The notes below the pieces were generated by a model. The model was not told the origin of the DNA, ran no database searches, and saw only the letters and a list, made by a program, of their open reading frames with translations. From contig NAVB01000596.1 in assembly GCA_002179805.1 (NCBI GenBank), forward strand, positions 1-35,473: a stretch of 35,473 bases of DNA, read 5' to 3'. Each line of letters opens with the position of its first letter. Within the stretch, counting starts at the first letter, position 1. The position numbers and the translations under genes are program-made. Positions 1 through 11,127 of the stretch are shown here, one piece after another. Source of the DNA: Acanthamoeba lenticulata (Eukaryota > Discosea > Longamoebia > Acanthamoebidae).

Positions 1-4
1 TGGC

Positions 5-751
5 TTAAAATGTACCGCCAGAGATGTCGTGCATGGCCATGTAGACGGGGCCTGTCCCGCCGTGGTTGAAGGCTGAAGACGCATTGTTGTCAGTGCGCAT
101 GAAGCTGCAGCTGGAGCGCGAGAGGAGGAAGGCGCACAGGGAAGACGGCGGCCGGTGCGAGCGTCAAAGCACTCGATGCGCCCACCAGCGTTGACGAGCA
201 CCTGCTTCGAGCCATCCCTGCACGCATGCCAGGTCGATTCCGCCCATGTGTGAGAGGATGTCGTCAACACAGGAGGAACCAGGACCCCAAGGAGCGACCA
301 GTCGACGCACCGGTAGAGGTCGACGATGTAGGGTGTTGGGTAGGAGGGCCCGCTGAGGCTAACCTCCCAGAGGAGGTCAGTGTCAACGTGCCAGGAGCCG
401 TCCTCCTCTACCTTGGCGTGCGACCTCTCCTCAGCTCCACTGCTCGCCACCAACGCCACAGCAACGATGAGACAACTGGACCGCGCGCTGCGTGAGCGCA
501 CAGAATCTCGCTGTCCCGTACAAGATGAGATCGAGGGGGTTGATGGGAGTCTTCTCGCGAAAAGGATTGGAGACGTAGATGGCCACTTGAGTGCCGGGAG
601 CAGCAGGAGCGTCATTTGGTTGCGCAGGTTGTGATACGGAGAGGGGGGCGAAAAAAGACAGAACCATGAGCACGAGCGGCAGAAGGAGTGTGGACGACCC
701 CCAGCCGCGTGCCGTGAGTCGACTCGGCTTGCAGCCTCGTCCCTTCATCAT
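5..751 (-). CDS. Secreted or membrane-anchored protein, FG-GAP/DEX1-like, 167 aa
   Basis: The four-exon model is 751-522, 439-311, 217-173 and 104-5, with GT-AG introns of 82, 93 and 68 bp, and it ends at TAA (7-5). The protein opens with a basic N-terminus and a strong hydrophobic stretch at about residues 20-40 (LLLPLVLMVLSFF), a signal peptide or anchor. A Pro/Ala linker follows, then NPFREKTPINPLDLI and a segment resembling one FG-GAP/beta-propeller blade (LLWEVSLSGPSYPTPYIVDL, then a DGSKQVLVNAGG-type strand). Plant DEX1-like proteins have a similar order, but at far greater length, so this would be a minimal or shortened relative. The first intron boundary is the least sure, since several in-frame acceptors exist; ATG 748 is an alternative start. 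It is divergent from the SOD-domain gene, leaving 132 bp for both 5' ends. Function is unknown; the secretory location is likely. Confidence 0.55.
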
Positions 752-883
752 CTCGTGCTTTCGTGGCAGAGAAAACACAGGAAAACACTTTCTCTTTGAA
801 TGTCGGCAACAATCAATAAAAATGCATGGTCTTTCTTGCTGTAGAATCGATTCGTCGTCGAAGTAAGCTTTCGCCTGCGCAAG

Positions 884-3053
884 ATGAGAGGACTCTCGCT
901 TTTTGCCTTTCTCTCTACACTTCTGGCGTTTGTTGCCGTGAGCAATGCTCAGCCATGTAAGATATTATCAGCCCACGCAGTGCGTCCTTTGTGCCTTCGG
1001 TCAACTAACCTCGTGGCTGCAGATCTCGCCCAGTGTGTCTTCACGCCCACCACAGACTACGGCAAGGCCTTGAACGTAAGTGGACAGCTCACTTTCGATG
1101 TGAGCTCTTTGACTGCGGTGCGCTGTGTTCCTTCTTGCAACTGCAAAATCTTGCAAACCACTCATGATCTTGTGCAGTTCGTCACTGTAACAGCGAAGAT
1201 TACTGGCGAACTGGGCAATGCCGAGTACGCCATCAGTGTCAACGAGGTGCGGCCTGCCTGCCCTCGTGAGGGAAAGCCAACAAGGGGAAACGCTCATTTG
1301 CGTTTCTTCTACCACACAGTACGGCGACCTGACGGACTTGAAGACGGGAGGCTCGACGGGCGACCGCTTTCAGGGCGTCGGCAACAACAGCTTTGGGTGT
1401 CCGCCCGACCCCTACCGCCCCACTGGCAACCTCGTACCCCCCCCCCCGCCACCCCATTTCCCACATCCCATAGAAGACACTAATGGACTCGCGGAACACA
1501 GGGCAACTGGAAGGCCAACGACGGAAAGATACAGGCATTACAAATGGTCGACATTCTCCAGCTGGTGGGTCAGACAAAGTGCGAACAGAGCAGTATCGTT
1601 TTCGTTATCGTTTTTAATTATTTTATTATATGTTATTGTATTTTCATTTTCATTTTGTTTCATTTTTGGTGGATTGGAGAATATCTCCCGCCTGATGAAT
1701 CATGATAGCTCGATAGTGGGATTGTCGGTGGTGCTGCACGCGACCCCCGACAACTGCACCAGCCCCTCGGCAGCGCCCAGCAACAAGCTGGCCGTGTGCG
1801 TGATTGGCATCACCAACAGCGACAACAACCCGGCCCTCAGTATGGCTCACCCACAACAACTTGATCAATTGAGCTGATGTCAACAAGCAAGCTCGTGCTG
1901 ACACCACGTTCTCACCATCGATCTATAGACGCCAACGAAGCGTACAACAGCGCCGTGGCCGTGCTGCAGCCCACGTCCAACTGTGACGCGGCCTGCTCGG
2001 GCACCGTCTGGTTCACCCAGACCCCCACGGTACGGCGCCATCCAAACGATCTTGTGCATCACACGTGGCATCAGTTGGCGCGAGGCTCATGCGTGATGAT
2101 GAATCCACAGGGCGTCCAAGTGGTGGCCAGCGTCGCCGGCCTCACGCCCGGCACCAAGCATGGATTCCACATTCACCAGGTATGTACTCAATTGGACGCA
2201 CCACCCTTCGTTCCCTCGGTGATGAGGGACGGATCTCCGGGCGTAGTATGGCGATCTTTCGGCCGCCGACGGCACGAGCACTGGCGCCCACTGGAACCCG
2301 AACGGCCGCAACCACGCGCTGCCCGGCACGATGCCCCGCCACGTCGGCGATCTGGTGCGCCTTTGCTGCTCTTCCCTCAACAACACCCTTCTTCGACTGA
2401 CTCTGTCTTTGTCTTGCTCAACACAGGGCAACATCCAAACCTATGACCAGGCAGGCCTCGGGTGGTACAACTACACCGACACCAACATCCCCAACGTCTT
2501 CTCGCTGCTCGGCCGTGCCGTGCGTCTCTCCCGCTTACGCTCTCTGGACTCAGCGCTGATGAAATGCAAATGCTGCGCGTGGGCGACCGGCGTGCGCCTC
2601 AGGTCGTGGTTCACGCCGACGTGGACCACGGCGCGGGCGAGGGCTGCGACCAGGCCGGTTCGGCGGGCAAGCGGCTGATGGTGGGCGTGATCGGCCGGGC
2701 GAACCTCATAACCGTGCCCGCGACGGCCATTCCTGTCAACAACGACTACGAGAACCTGTCCTGCGCAGCTCCTACCCCGAAGCCAGCGAGTGCGTCCTTC
2801 CTCGACTCCTCCGCATTGTCTCTTGTTGTTGTTGTTCTTCTTCTTCTTCTTCCTCTTCCTCCTTCTTCGTCGGAGTGCTGATCCCACTTCCTTCCTGAAC
2901 ACAGGCGAGGACAACAGTGGCCTGAAGGCAGGCCTTGCCATCGGGTGGGTGCTGGTGGGCCTTCTGGCTTTGGTGGTCATCCCCGGCATGGTGGCGTACT
3001 ACTGGATCAAGATCCGCCCCTTGGTCGCCGGCGACGTCTACCGCGAGCTCTGA
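884..3053 (+). CDS. Membrane-anchored protein with two Cu/Zn-SOD-like domains, 420 aa
   Basis: Twelve exons: 884-956, 1023-1099, 1178-1246, 1320-1433, 1502-1564, 1680-1839, 1929-2029, 2111-2179, 2247-2354, 2427-2519, 2603-2789, 2905-3053. A signal peptide (residues 1-22) is followed by two tandem Cu/Zn superoxide dismutase folds. Domain 1 (about 25-170) keeps strand motifs (VTVTAKITGEL, IVGLSVVLHATPDN, VCVIGI), but the HxH copper site reads SVN and the zinc-site histidines are gone, so it is probably inactive. Domain 2 (about 175-345) has every ligand: H239 and H241 (GFHIHQ), H257, H265, H274, D277 (RHVGDLGN), H313 (VVVHADVD), plus the active-site arginine R333. Both cysteines of the usual intrasubunit disulfide are absent in domain 2 (GTSTG, RLMVGVIG). 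One transmembrane helix (about 379-400) and a short basic cytosolic tail end the protein. It likely dismutates superoxide at the cell surface or in a phagosome lumen (inference). Confidence 0.85.
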
Positions 3054-3298
3054 GTCTCTCGCGCCTTCGTTCGCGTGCTTGGATACAGCGCGTCGACAAC
3101 AATGAAATTACGGCTAATAATTAAAGTAAATAACCTCCTCCAAAGAGTAACCAACCGAGACCCCCAACCCCTGTCGATTGCAAAACTTTTTTGCGCCTTC
3201 GCGGGTCGAAGGGAAACGGTTCTGGAGCTGGGCCAGTCCATCTGCCCCTAGGGCGCCGGTTTGACGACGGGAGAGAGATCGGCGCATCTGTAATTCTG

Positions 3299-3309
3299 CC
3301 CCCCCCCCC
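3299..3309 (+). repeat. Poly-C tract before the GEF start codon
   Basis: A run of about 11 C lies about 35 bp upstream of ATG 3344 in the presumed 5' leader. Comparable C or G homopolymers recur in introns of this gene and its neighbours (about 1438-1448, 6515-6521, 6711-6721, 6761-6770, 7964-7973, 22528-22537). Confidence 0.8.
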
Positions 3310-3343
3310 GAAAGAACGAAATCCACAAAGAACGAAGCGCGGG

Positions 3344-6300
3344 ATGGAAAACGATTCACGACAGAAGAGGAGCTCGCACAATGGTGAGGCAGGCAAAGAA
3401 AGTGAAGCCGAAAGGCGAGACTCGCTTAGCGCGGATCCCCCTAACGTAGACAACGAAGAAATCGAGTCGAATCAACAGCGACGCAAGGGGGGCGTCTCGC
3501 CCAGGAAGCACACCCCGCCCACCTCCGCCCTCCCGCCTCTCCCCTTCTCGCCTAGGAGCAACGACTCTTCCTCTTGTTCCTTCTCCTCCCCCGATGAAAC
3601 CTTAACTTCCCCGCCACATGACCACGAGTTGGGTGTCAAGGCCGTGACAGAGGGAGCGGCTGCCTTTGCCTCCGCCCTCGACACCAGCTCCCAGCTCGCT
3701 CTGCCCGACGTTTCGTCTTCTTCCTCTACATCCACAACGCCCACCAACGCTTCGCCGGCCCCCGAGTCAGGCGCCACCAAAGCGAAGACGAAGAAAGAAC
3801 GAAAGCGAGAAAAGCGAAAAGAGAAGGAGCGCGAAAAGGCAGAGCGGGAGAGAGAAGAGCGCGAGTTGAACGGTGCCGCCGCCGGCCCGACGGGCCTGCG
3901 CACGGCCATCAAGCGCGCGCTGGTCGAGGGCTACGACAAGCTGTCGGAGAACTTGGCCGCCGGAGCGGCCACGGCCACCGCCGCGGCCACCAGCCACGGC
4001 CGCACCTCCCGGCTCCGCACCCACTCGGATCGCTCCGCCCCATCATCCGATTCTGCCGGTTCATCTATGCGTGTGCACAGCGCCGACGCGCTGCCCAGCC
4101 AGCCGCTTGCCGGCGACCGCGAGCGCAGCGCGACGAGCCCACCGGGGAGCAGCAAGCTGGCGCCCAAGCTCAAGGCAAAGAGCCACCGGTCGCCGCTGAG
4201 CCTGTCGTCGGACGACAATCACAGCAGCGAGCTCAGCACCAGCGAAGACGAGGCCGACGGGTTTGGCGAGTTGCGCGCTCGAGGTCCGTCCATCGACTCC
4301 TCCACCCCGCGCATGTGTGCTGTTTGCGTTTGCGCATATGGTCTCACTTCGCGCGCACACAAACACACACAACAGAGCGCTCGGCGACGGTGACGGACGA
4401 TCTGCGGACGGGGTCGGTCGTGCTGCAGCCCAGCCCACGCCTCTATCGCCCCGAACTGGTGTGTTTCATGTGCATCGTTGTTCCTCTTTGTTTTTTGTCG
4501 ACAGCGACAACAACTACGGCGAGGACGGCTGACCTGTCCCATGCGCAGGCGCTGTCGCCTAGAAGCCAGTCGGGACGCGACCTTACGAGCGGGACCCAGA
4601 TCCATCACCTCCACCACCAGGCCTCCAGCGGCGGCGGCCCGCGGCACATTTCGACGACGCACAAGAAGCAGCCGACCCGCATCCCGGGCGAGAAGGGCAG
4701 CAAGGTGCTCCGTCTGGCCTGCCCGCAGGTACACAACGCTCTCTGCCCGTTGGCCTGTTGGCGCTTCTTTAAGAAGGCGGCTAACGTGTCAATCCGTGTG
4801 GCAGGGCAACGCGTGTACGAGCACCGACGCCGACCACTTCCTCAAATTCCAGCACACGCCGACGACCCAGCGCGCGTCGCTCCTCCGCAAGCGGAGCGCC
4901 GAGCAGCCGGGCCCAGCCGGCGGCTCCGACAGCGCCAAGCCTGTGTGCCCGGAGGGCGAGCGCTGCACCAACCCGAAGCCATCCCACTTCCTCCACTTTG
5001 AGCACGCCGGGGCCGCGGGGTCGGCAGTGGGCGAATCGGTCTCGATCACGTCGTCGTCTTCCACGCCATCGCCGTCGTCGTCGCCCACGTCGCCGAGCTT
5101 CCTGGAGAAGAAGGTCTTCTTCGAGAAGCTGGGCATGAAGTCGCTCTCCATGCGCAGCTGGCGCGGCAAGGAGAAGGACAAGAAGGACAAGACCTCCACC
5201 CTGAAGAGCGCGTCCAAGCTCAGCGGCAGCGGGGACGACGAGGACCTCACGCAGCGCCGGGTGTGCGCGCTAGGCGACGAGTGCACGAGCACCGACCCGC
5301 ACCACTTCCTCACGCACCAGCACACGATCCTCAACCTCGACGAGAAGGTCCAGTGGATCAACTACAACAACACCCACTCGTCGGCCATCCACGTCTCTGG
5401 CGTGCCGGCCTTTGATGAGACCGTCGACGAGGAGGTCGAGCTGCTCACTCGCGCCAAGCAGAGCTCGCGCGCCGCTGTCGACGTCGACGAAGATGACGAC
5501 GATGACGACGACAAGGAGGATGAACGCGAGCGGCGCCGCAGGGAGGAGAAAGAAAAGGAAAAAGAGGCGAAGAAAAAGAACGAAGACGAAAAGACAAAAG
5601 CGAAAACGAATGCGAAAGCGAATGCGAAACGCGAATCCAAGACCAGCAAGAAGGAGGATGTCGAGTCGAAGCATGAAAACGAAGACGAAAAAGGAAGCGA
5701 ACATTCGCCAGATCTCAAAGCCACCAAGGATGATGCATCCTCCACCACAGCGACGACCACCCCGACAGCCGCTGAAGCCGATGAAGAGGCCAAGGCCGCG
5801 CCCCCGACGCCTGCCGCTGAGAGCAGCCCCGTGCCGACGCTGCCAAAGCTCGACATGCTGCTGGCGCCTCCGGTCCCGCCCAAGCCCGCTCAGCTGTCTC
5901 CGCGGCCTCGCGCCCTCCTGTCGCCGCGCCGGTCCGCCACGGCCGACGGCGGCCCCGGCGGTGGCGCTACGGTGGGCGGGCCCGCCGTCCATCACGTGCA
6001 GATCGCCGCCGGATCCGAGTCTCCGGCCGAGCAGAGCAGCGACCTTAAACGTTCGCCTTCTCTCTTCCTCCTCTCAAAATCTCCCGAGGCTCGTGCGGCT
6101 CGCTGACCGCACACACAGGGCTGGTCAAGGCCGCGTCGCGGCACATCCTGTCCCGCGAGTTCCGCACGTCGCAGCTGCGCATGAACAAGAACAGCGACAA
6201 CCTGCTTCGGCGCAAGGTCGAATCCGGTATGTCGTCGTCGACGCCGCTCGCCCGTCTGGGGGCGCGCGAGGTCTGGGCGCGGTGTTGGCTGATCAAGGGA

Positions 6301-8298
6301 CCATCATGGCGCTGCTGCAGAGAAACGCGAGAGCGTGGTGCGGGAGATCGTGACGACGGAGCGCAACTACATCCGCGTGCTGCAGGCCGTGCTCGACCTC
6401 TACCAGGGCCCGCTGGAGGCCAAGGCCCGTGCCAAGAAGAAGTGGATCACCGAGGAGCAGGTCAAGGCCATCTTCTATCAGATCAAAGGTTTGTGTCTCT
6501 TTCTTCCTCTTCCCCCCCCCCTCTGGGATCTCGGCCGAGCCGCCAAGCTCATCGCGCTGACGCGCGTCGTCGCGGGTGATGTGCGTGCAGTGATCCACGG
6601 CCTCAACTCGCAGCTGCTGCAGGAGCTCGAGGAGAGGACCGACGAGCGGACGTGGAACGAAAACTCGGTCATCGGAGATATCTTCGTTCGAATGGTAAGG
6701 TGCATCCTTGCCCCCCCCCCCGCCACGTGAGGAATGGCTGAACATGGGGTTGTTGGTTGGGGGGGGGGGGTGGCGTTGCACCACCAGAGTTCATTCCTGC
6801 GGGTCTACGCGTCGTACAACGCCAATTACGCCAAGGCGCTGCTCACCATCAAGCAGTGCAAGCAGCAGAAGAAGTTTAACGAGTTCCTCGAGGTACCCTA
6901 CCCCCCCCTCCCCCACTTTACCCGTGTGCGCGTTTGTGTTGCACAACAACAAACTCACGCTGACGACAACGACGACGACGACGACGACGATGGTCGTGAC
7001 GTTTGGGCAGGCGGTGAGCAAGAGCAACGAGAAGCGCAAGCAGTTTGTGGGCTCCGACCTGCAGTCGTTCCTCATCACGCCCGTCCAGCGCATCCCTCGT
7101 TACATCATCCTCCTCAAGGTGCGGCCACCACCGCCATGCTCCGCGAAGGGGGTGTTGATCGGCGTCGCCGTGAGGCTGATCGATCGTGGATCCAGATGTT
7201 GCGCGAGCACACGATGGACGATCACGTCGACTTTGCCTACATCAACGAGGCCCTCGAGAAGATCCAAACCGTGGCGACCGAAAACGAGAAGATCCACGAG
7301 ACGTCCATCCAGCTCCTGTCTCTCTTCCAGGTCCAGAAGAAGTTTGTCCAAGCGGTGCGGCGTCCTTTTCCTCTCTCCCGCGTCCATCGCCAGCTTGTGC
7401 TGACGTCAGCCGCCACCTTCAGAACGAGCTCGGGCTGGTCGAGTCCCACCGGCGGCTGGTGGCCGAGGCCGAGGCGGTGCTCCACAAGTACCGGGTCGAG
7501 GGCGGTGTCACGGCCACGAGCGGCGGTGGCGGCGGCAGCGTCAAAGGAGGAGCCCACAACGCCGCGGCGGCGGATGGCGAGCTCCACAGTGTGCGGACGA
7601 TCGTCAATCCGCACAAGGCCCATGTGCGCAAGGTGTTTGTGTTCAACGACATCATCATCGTGGCCAAGGAGGCCGCCTCGGGCAAGAAGGGCACCAGAGC
7701 CGAGAAGAAGCGGAACGAGCGGCGAGAGCGCGAACGCGAACGCGAGCGCGAACGCACGGAGCGGGCCGGCGGCGTGGTCATGATCGATGATGACGAAGAG
7801 GGCAAGTGGCGCTTTATGTACCAGCTCGACCTAGAAACCTGCCAGGCAGAGGGGCTGGAGGACAACTTTGACTTCATCTCCTCGCGCTACACCCAGAAGA
7901 ACGCCATCCGCCTCTCTGACTCGGCCACTGGTCGCGTCCTCCGGTTCGTTCTTTTCCTCCTCCCCCCCCCCCTCTTCGTTCTTTTTCGATCTTTATGCCT
8001 GACCAGCTTGTATGGCAGGTTGACGATGTCGACGCCGGAGGAAAAGAACAAGTTGTTGGAGCACCTGCAGAATGTGATTTCCTCGTCCGTACTGTCCTCT
8101 TCGGCCTCGGGCGCCACCACAGGCAAGCAGCAGAACCAGCGATCGTCGACCTACATCATCCCATCACCTTCGCCGGGTTCCGGCTCCGGCCTCATCCACT
8201 CCTCTTCTTCAAGCACTACCCTTCATTCTACTTCGCCTCCGCTCTCCTCGTCCCCCGCGCCCTCCTCCCCTCTCTCTGTGCACGGCGCAGCCCCTTGA
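3344..8298 (+). CDS. Rho guanine-nucleotide exchange factor (DH-PH) with three PBZ-type zinc fingers, about 1333 aa
   Basis: Twelve exons: 3344-4283, 4376-4458, 4549-4728, 4805-6050, 6119-6226, 6321-6488, 6591-6694, 6788-6892, 7011-7118, 7196-7354, 7423-7943, 8019-8298; the first two introns are the least certain. Residues 1-390 are low-complexity Ser/Glu/Lys with a charged coiled-coil-like KERKREKRKEKEREK stretch. Three C-x5-C-x6-H-x5-H fingers follow: CPQGNACTSTDADHFLKFQH (about 398), CPEGERCTNPKPSHFLHFEH (449) and CALGDECTSTDPHHFLTHQH (555). They match the PBZ (poly-ADP-ribose-binding) finger, though the usual YR after the second Cys is TS or TN. After an acidic/lysine-rich and proline-rich region, the DH domain (about 853-1067) shows VVREIVTTERNYIRVL and the signature LQSFLITPVQRIPRYIILLK. 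The PH domain (about 1067-1290) has KVFVFNDIIIVAK and ends STPEEKNKLLEHLQ. It should load GTP on Rho/Rac GTPases; the specific GTPase is unknown. Confidence 0.9.
6963..6990 (+). repeat. (GAC)n microsatellite in GEF intron 8
   Basis: A nearly pure GAC/ACG triplet run sits in the intron at 6893-7010, just ahead of the acceptor at 7009-7010. It is open in several frames, so it could be mistaken for acidic coding sequence. The flanking exons join in phase 0 within the DH domain without it. Confidence 0.8.
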
Positions 8299-8402
8299 CC
8301 GTCTCGTTGGCCAAGAAAATGAAGAAATTTTTGTGTTGTGCTTTGTACACAAACAAGAACTCTTTGTTGAACCAGTAAGGCACAAGGCCATAAAGGCGTC
8401 GT

Positions 8403-8837
8403 CTACTGGTCGTTGTGGAAGAGGACCTGCTCGGAACCCTTGTGGCTGCATTCGAAGACGGCAGGGGGAAGCCTCTTGGACTGTGCCTGACTGCAGCACA
8501 GCGAAGGCACGGCCTTGGACACACACTGCACCCACAAACGAAGGTTATGAATAAACCGGGAAGGCGGTTTTGTGATTGGGAGGGCGGTGTACCCAAGCAC
8601 AGGCGAGGCCGTTCTCAGTGCTAGCAAGACAAGTTGCTTGATCCTTAATGTCCGTGCACAGACCGTCGGCTTTGGATCAAGGAAGATGCGGGTTAAGGCG
8701 TGCTCAAAGACCGGTCTTCATTCTATGAGAATCAAAGAAAAGAAAAGAAAAAGATTGAACGAACCTACGACGACGGAGGTGAAGGACAGGGCGAGCATAG
8801 CCAGAAGAGCGGCGAAGAGGACAGTGGAGGTGCGCAT
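8403..8837 (-). CDS. Small secreted cysteine-rich protein, 90 aa
   Basis: Three short exons: 8837-8765, 8669-8593 and 8525-8403 (TAG), with introns of 95 and 67 bp. Exon 1 encodes a clean signal peptide (MRTSTVLFAALLAMLALSF, cleavage near residue 24-25). The mature part of about 66 residues has seven or eight cysteines: GLCTDIKDQATC, NGLACAWCVSKAVP, SLCCSQAQ and FECS. The CAWC core with spaced cysteines suggests a small disulfide-stabilised extracellular protein, but I do not recognise a named family. The phases agree at all junctions (1, 0), and codons are strongly G/C-ending in all three exons, which supports a real gene although every exon is tiny. The first donor (GTTCGTTC) resembles the last donor of the GEF gene. 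It is convergent with the GEF gene (104 bp between stops) and divergent from the proteasome gene (218 bp between starts). Function unknown. Confidence 0.72.
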
Positions 8838-9055
8838 GTTTGAGGATTATTGCGAAAGCAGAAAAACGAAGCGAAAGGCACCAGGAGTTGCAAACGGAAA
8901 TAATAAGAAAATGAGTTTCCATAACTTATTTTGTGCCGACACGAAGAGGCCAGCAAAGGTGGGCGTGGCCAGATCCCTGGTGGCTGCATCGAGACACAGC
9001 CAAGACAAGGCCAAATCAATTTGTGTTTTGAGAGGAAAGCAAGAGGTAGCCAAAG

Positions 9056-10929
9056 ATGTCGAAAGAATTTATGGAAAAGGAGAAGGACCACAAGGCCTTG
9101 GACGCTGGCGACATCGCCCTTCTGAAGTCCTACGTATGTTTTGCCACACATCAGCTACCTCGCGGATGGCACTTGAAATTTATGGAGCAGCAGCGTTGAG
9201 TCGATGTTAACATGCCACTGCGATCCTTGCAGGGTCTCGGGCCTTACTCCAAGGCTATCAAGCAAGTGCACGATGACATCACGAAGATCGTGAAGAACAT
9301 CAACGAGGTCTGTGGCATCAAAGAGTCAGACACAGGTCTCGCACTGCCCAGCCAGTGGGATCTGGTAGCCGACAAGCAAATGCTCGGCGAAGAGCAACCT
9401 CTCCTCGTACGCCCTGCCCATCAGCGTTGCTCACGCGACTGCACGCTCACATTCGCACTGCATCTCCACAGGTGGCGCGCTGTACAAAGATCATTCAGGG
9501 CGGTAAGGACGAAACGGGCAAGGATGAGCTCAAGTATCTCATCAACTGCAAGCAACACGGCAAGTACGTCGTGGACCTTGGCGAGAAGGTCTCGCCCACC
9601 GATATCGAAGAGGGCATGCGTATTGGGTATGTCATTGCCGCCCCATCACAGTGCCGCTCATACGGTGCTGAGTTGTTGTACGTGCGCAGTGTGGATCGAA
9701 AGAAGTTCCAGATTCAGATTCCTCTGCCTCCCAAGATCGACCCCTCGGTGAGCCTCATGCAGATTCAAGAGAAGCCCGACGTCACCTACAAGGATGTCGG
9801 TGGTTGCACGTCGCAGATTGAACAGATGCGCGAAGTGGTGGAGCTCCCCATGCTTCACGTACCGTCTTCCTCCTCATCTTCAGCTATTTGAACTTTTACT
9901 TTTTATTTTATTTTATTTAAAAATATAATTCTATTTATTCTACTGCTGACTTTTGTCTTCCACAGCCGGAGCGCTTCATCAGGCTGGGTATCGATCCGCC
10001 CAAGGGCGTGCTGCTCTACGGTCCGCCCGGCACGGGCAAGACCCTTCTGGCCAGGGCCGTGGCGAACAGGACCGACGCCACGTTTATTCGCGTAATCGGC
10101 AGCGAGCTCGTCCAGAAGTATGTCGGCGAGGGCGCGAGGATGGTGCGAGAGCTGTTTGAGATGGCCCGCTCCAAGAAGGCCTGCATCATCTTCTTTGATG
10201 AGGTCGACGCCATCGGTGGCACGCGTTTCGACGACGGAGCCGGCGGTGACAACGAGGTCCAAAGGACGATGCTTGAGCTTATTAACCAGCTCGATGGCTT
10301 TGACCCACGCGGCAACATCAAGGTCATCATGGCTACCAACAGGTACCTGTCAATTACACTGGCCAGAATTCCTCTTTCCTGCCCGTTCTCTCAAATTGCT
10401 GATTTTTTTTTTTGGCTTCTCGACAGACCCGACACGCTCGATCCCGCCCTGACGAGGCCCGGTCGTCTGGACAGGAAGATTGAAGTTGATCTGCCGGACC
10501 TTGAGGTTCGCTTTGCGCCTTGGCTTGTTGATGGTGGAGGGGTGTGCTTGTGCTGTTCACTCACCCTCATGACGACGTTTACAACAACAGGGCCGCGCCC
10601 AGATCTTCAAAATCCACACCAAGTCGATGTCGGTGGAGAGGGACATTCGATTCGAGCTCCTGGCTCGCCTCTGCCCCAACTCGACCGGTGCCGATCTCCG
10701 CTCTGTGTGCACTGAGGCTGGCATGTTTGCCGTCCGGCAGAGGAGAAAGGTGCGTCTTCTCTTCTCTTGGCTCGGCCTGGTGTTGCCTTGCAGCTCACTG
10801 CCGTTGTTCTCTTCGCTCACGTCCTCTCCTTAGACGGTGACCGAGAAGGACTTCCTGGATTCGATCAACAAGGTCATCAAGGGCTACGCCAAGTTCTCGG
10901 CCACCCCCAAGTACATGGTCTACAACTAA
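9056..10929 (+). CDS. RPT1: 26S proteasome regulatory particle AAA ATPase Rpt1 (PSMC2), 428 aa
   Basis: Eight exons: 9056-9133, 9233-9406, 9472-9626, 9690-9858, 9966-10342, 10427-10505, 10591-10749, 10834-10929. This is a base subunit of the 19S regulatory particle, which unfolds ubiquitylated substrates and feeds them to the 20S core in cytosol and nucleus. An N-terminal coiled coil ([18 protein letters not shown]) precedes the OB region ([18 protein letters not shown]). The AAA module has Walker A GPPGTGKT, Walker [12 protein letters not shown], the arginine-finger region [10 protein letters not shown], and ISP-like [12 protein letters not shown]. The C-terminus [16 protein letters not shown] is the Rpt1 form. 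Length matches the family (about 430 aa), and all intron phases agree. The ATG at 9056 is preceded by a purine-rich leader. This is the most secure housekeeping call in the window, with nothing odd in the sequence. Confidence 0.97.
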
Positions 10930-11127
10930 GCCTGTCAAGAGTCCTCCAGTCCAGTGCGGCGTCTCCACACGTGGACTTCCTGCTTGCTTTCCTGTCCTTC
11001 TCTCCTCTTTTGTTCTGGTAAATAACAACAACCCACTTGACCGACCTTCTTGCCCGTTCTGTGAAATTGGAGCTTGAAAGCAGAAGAAGAACAGAAGAAC
11101 AAAGAAAGTTATTTTGTGCTGCCTGCC

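Noticed and set aside
1100..1177. Reading 1100-1177 as coding in the SOD gene
   Set aside because: It is in frame and free of stops, but has a consensus donor (GTGAGC) and acceptor (TTGTGCAG). Removing it joins LTFD to FVTVTAKI as in SOD domains. Retention cannot be excluded.
5270..5995. Minus-strand frame opposite the GEF low-complexity region
   Set aside because: It mirrors Lys/Glu/Ala repeat codons on the plus strand, which yields hydrophobic FVFVF-type runs. There are no splice or start signals.
6963..6990. CRISPR-like or coding triplet array
   Set aside because: It is a simple (GAC)n microsatellite inside an intron, with no spacer structure.
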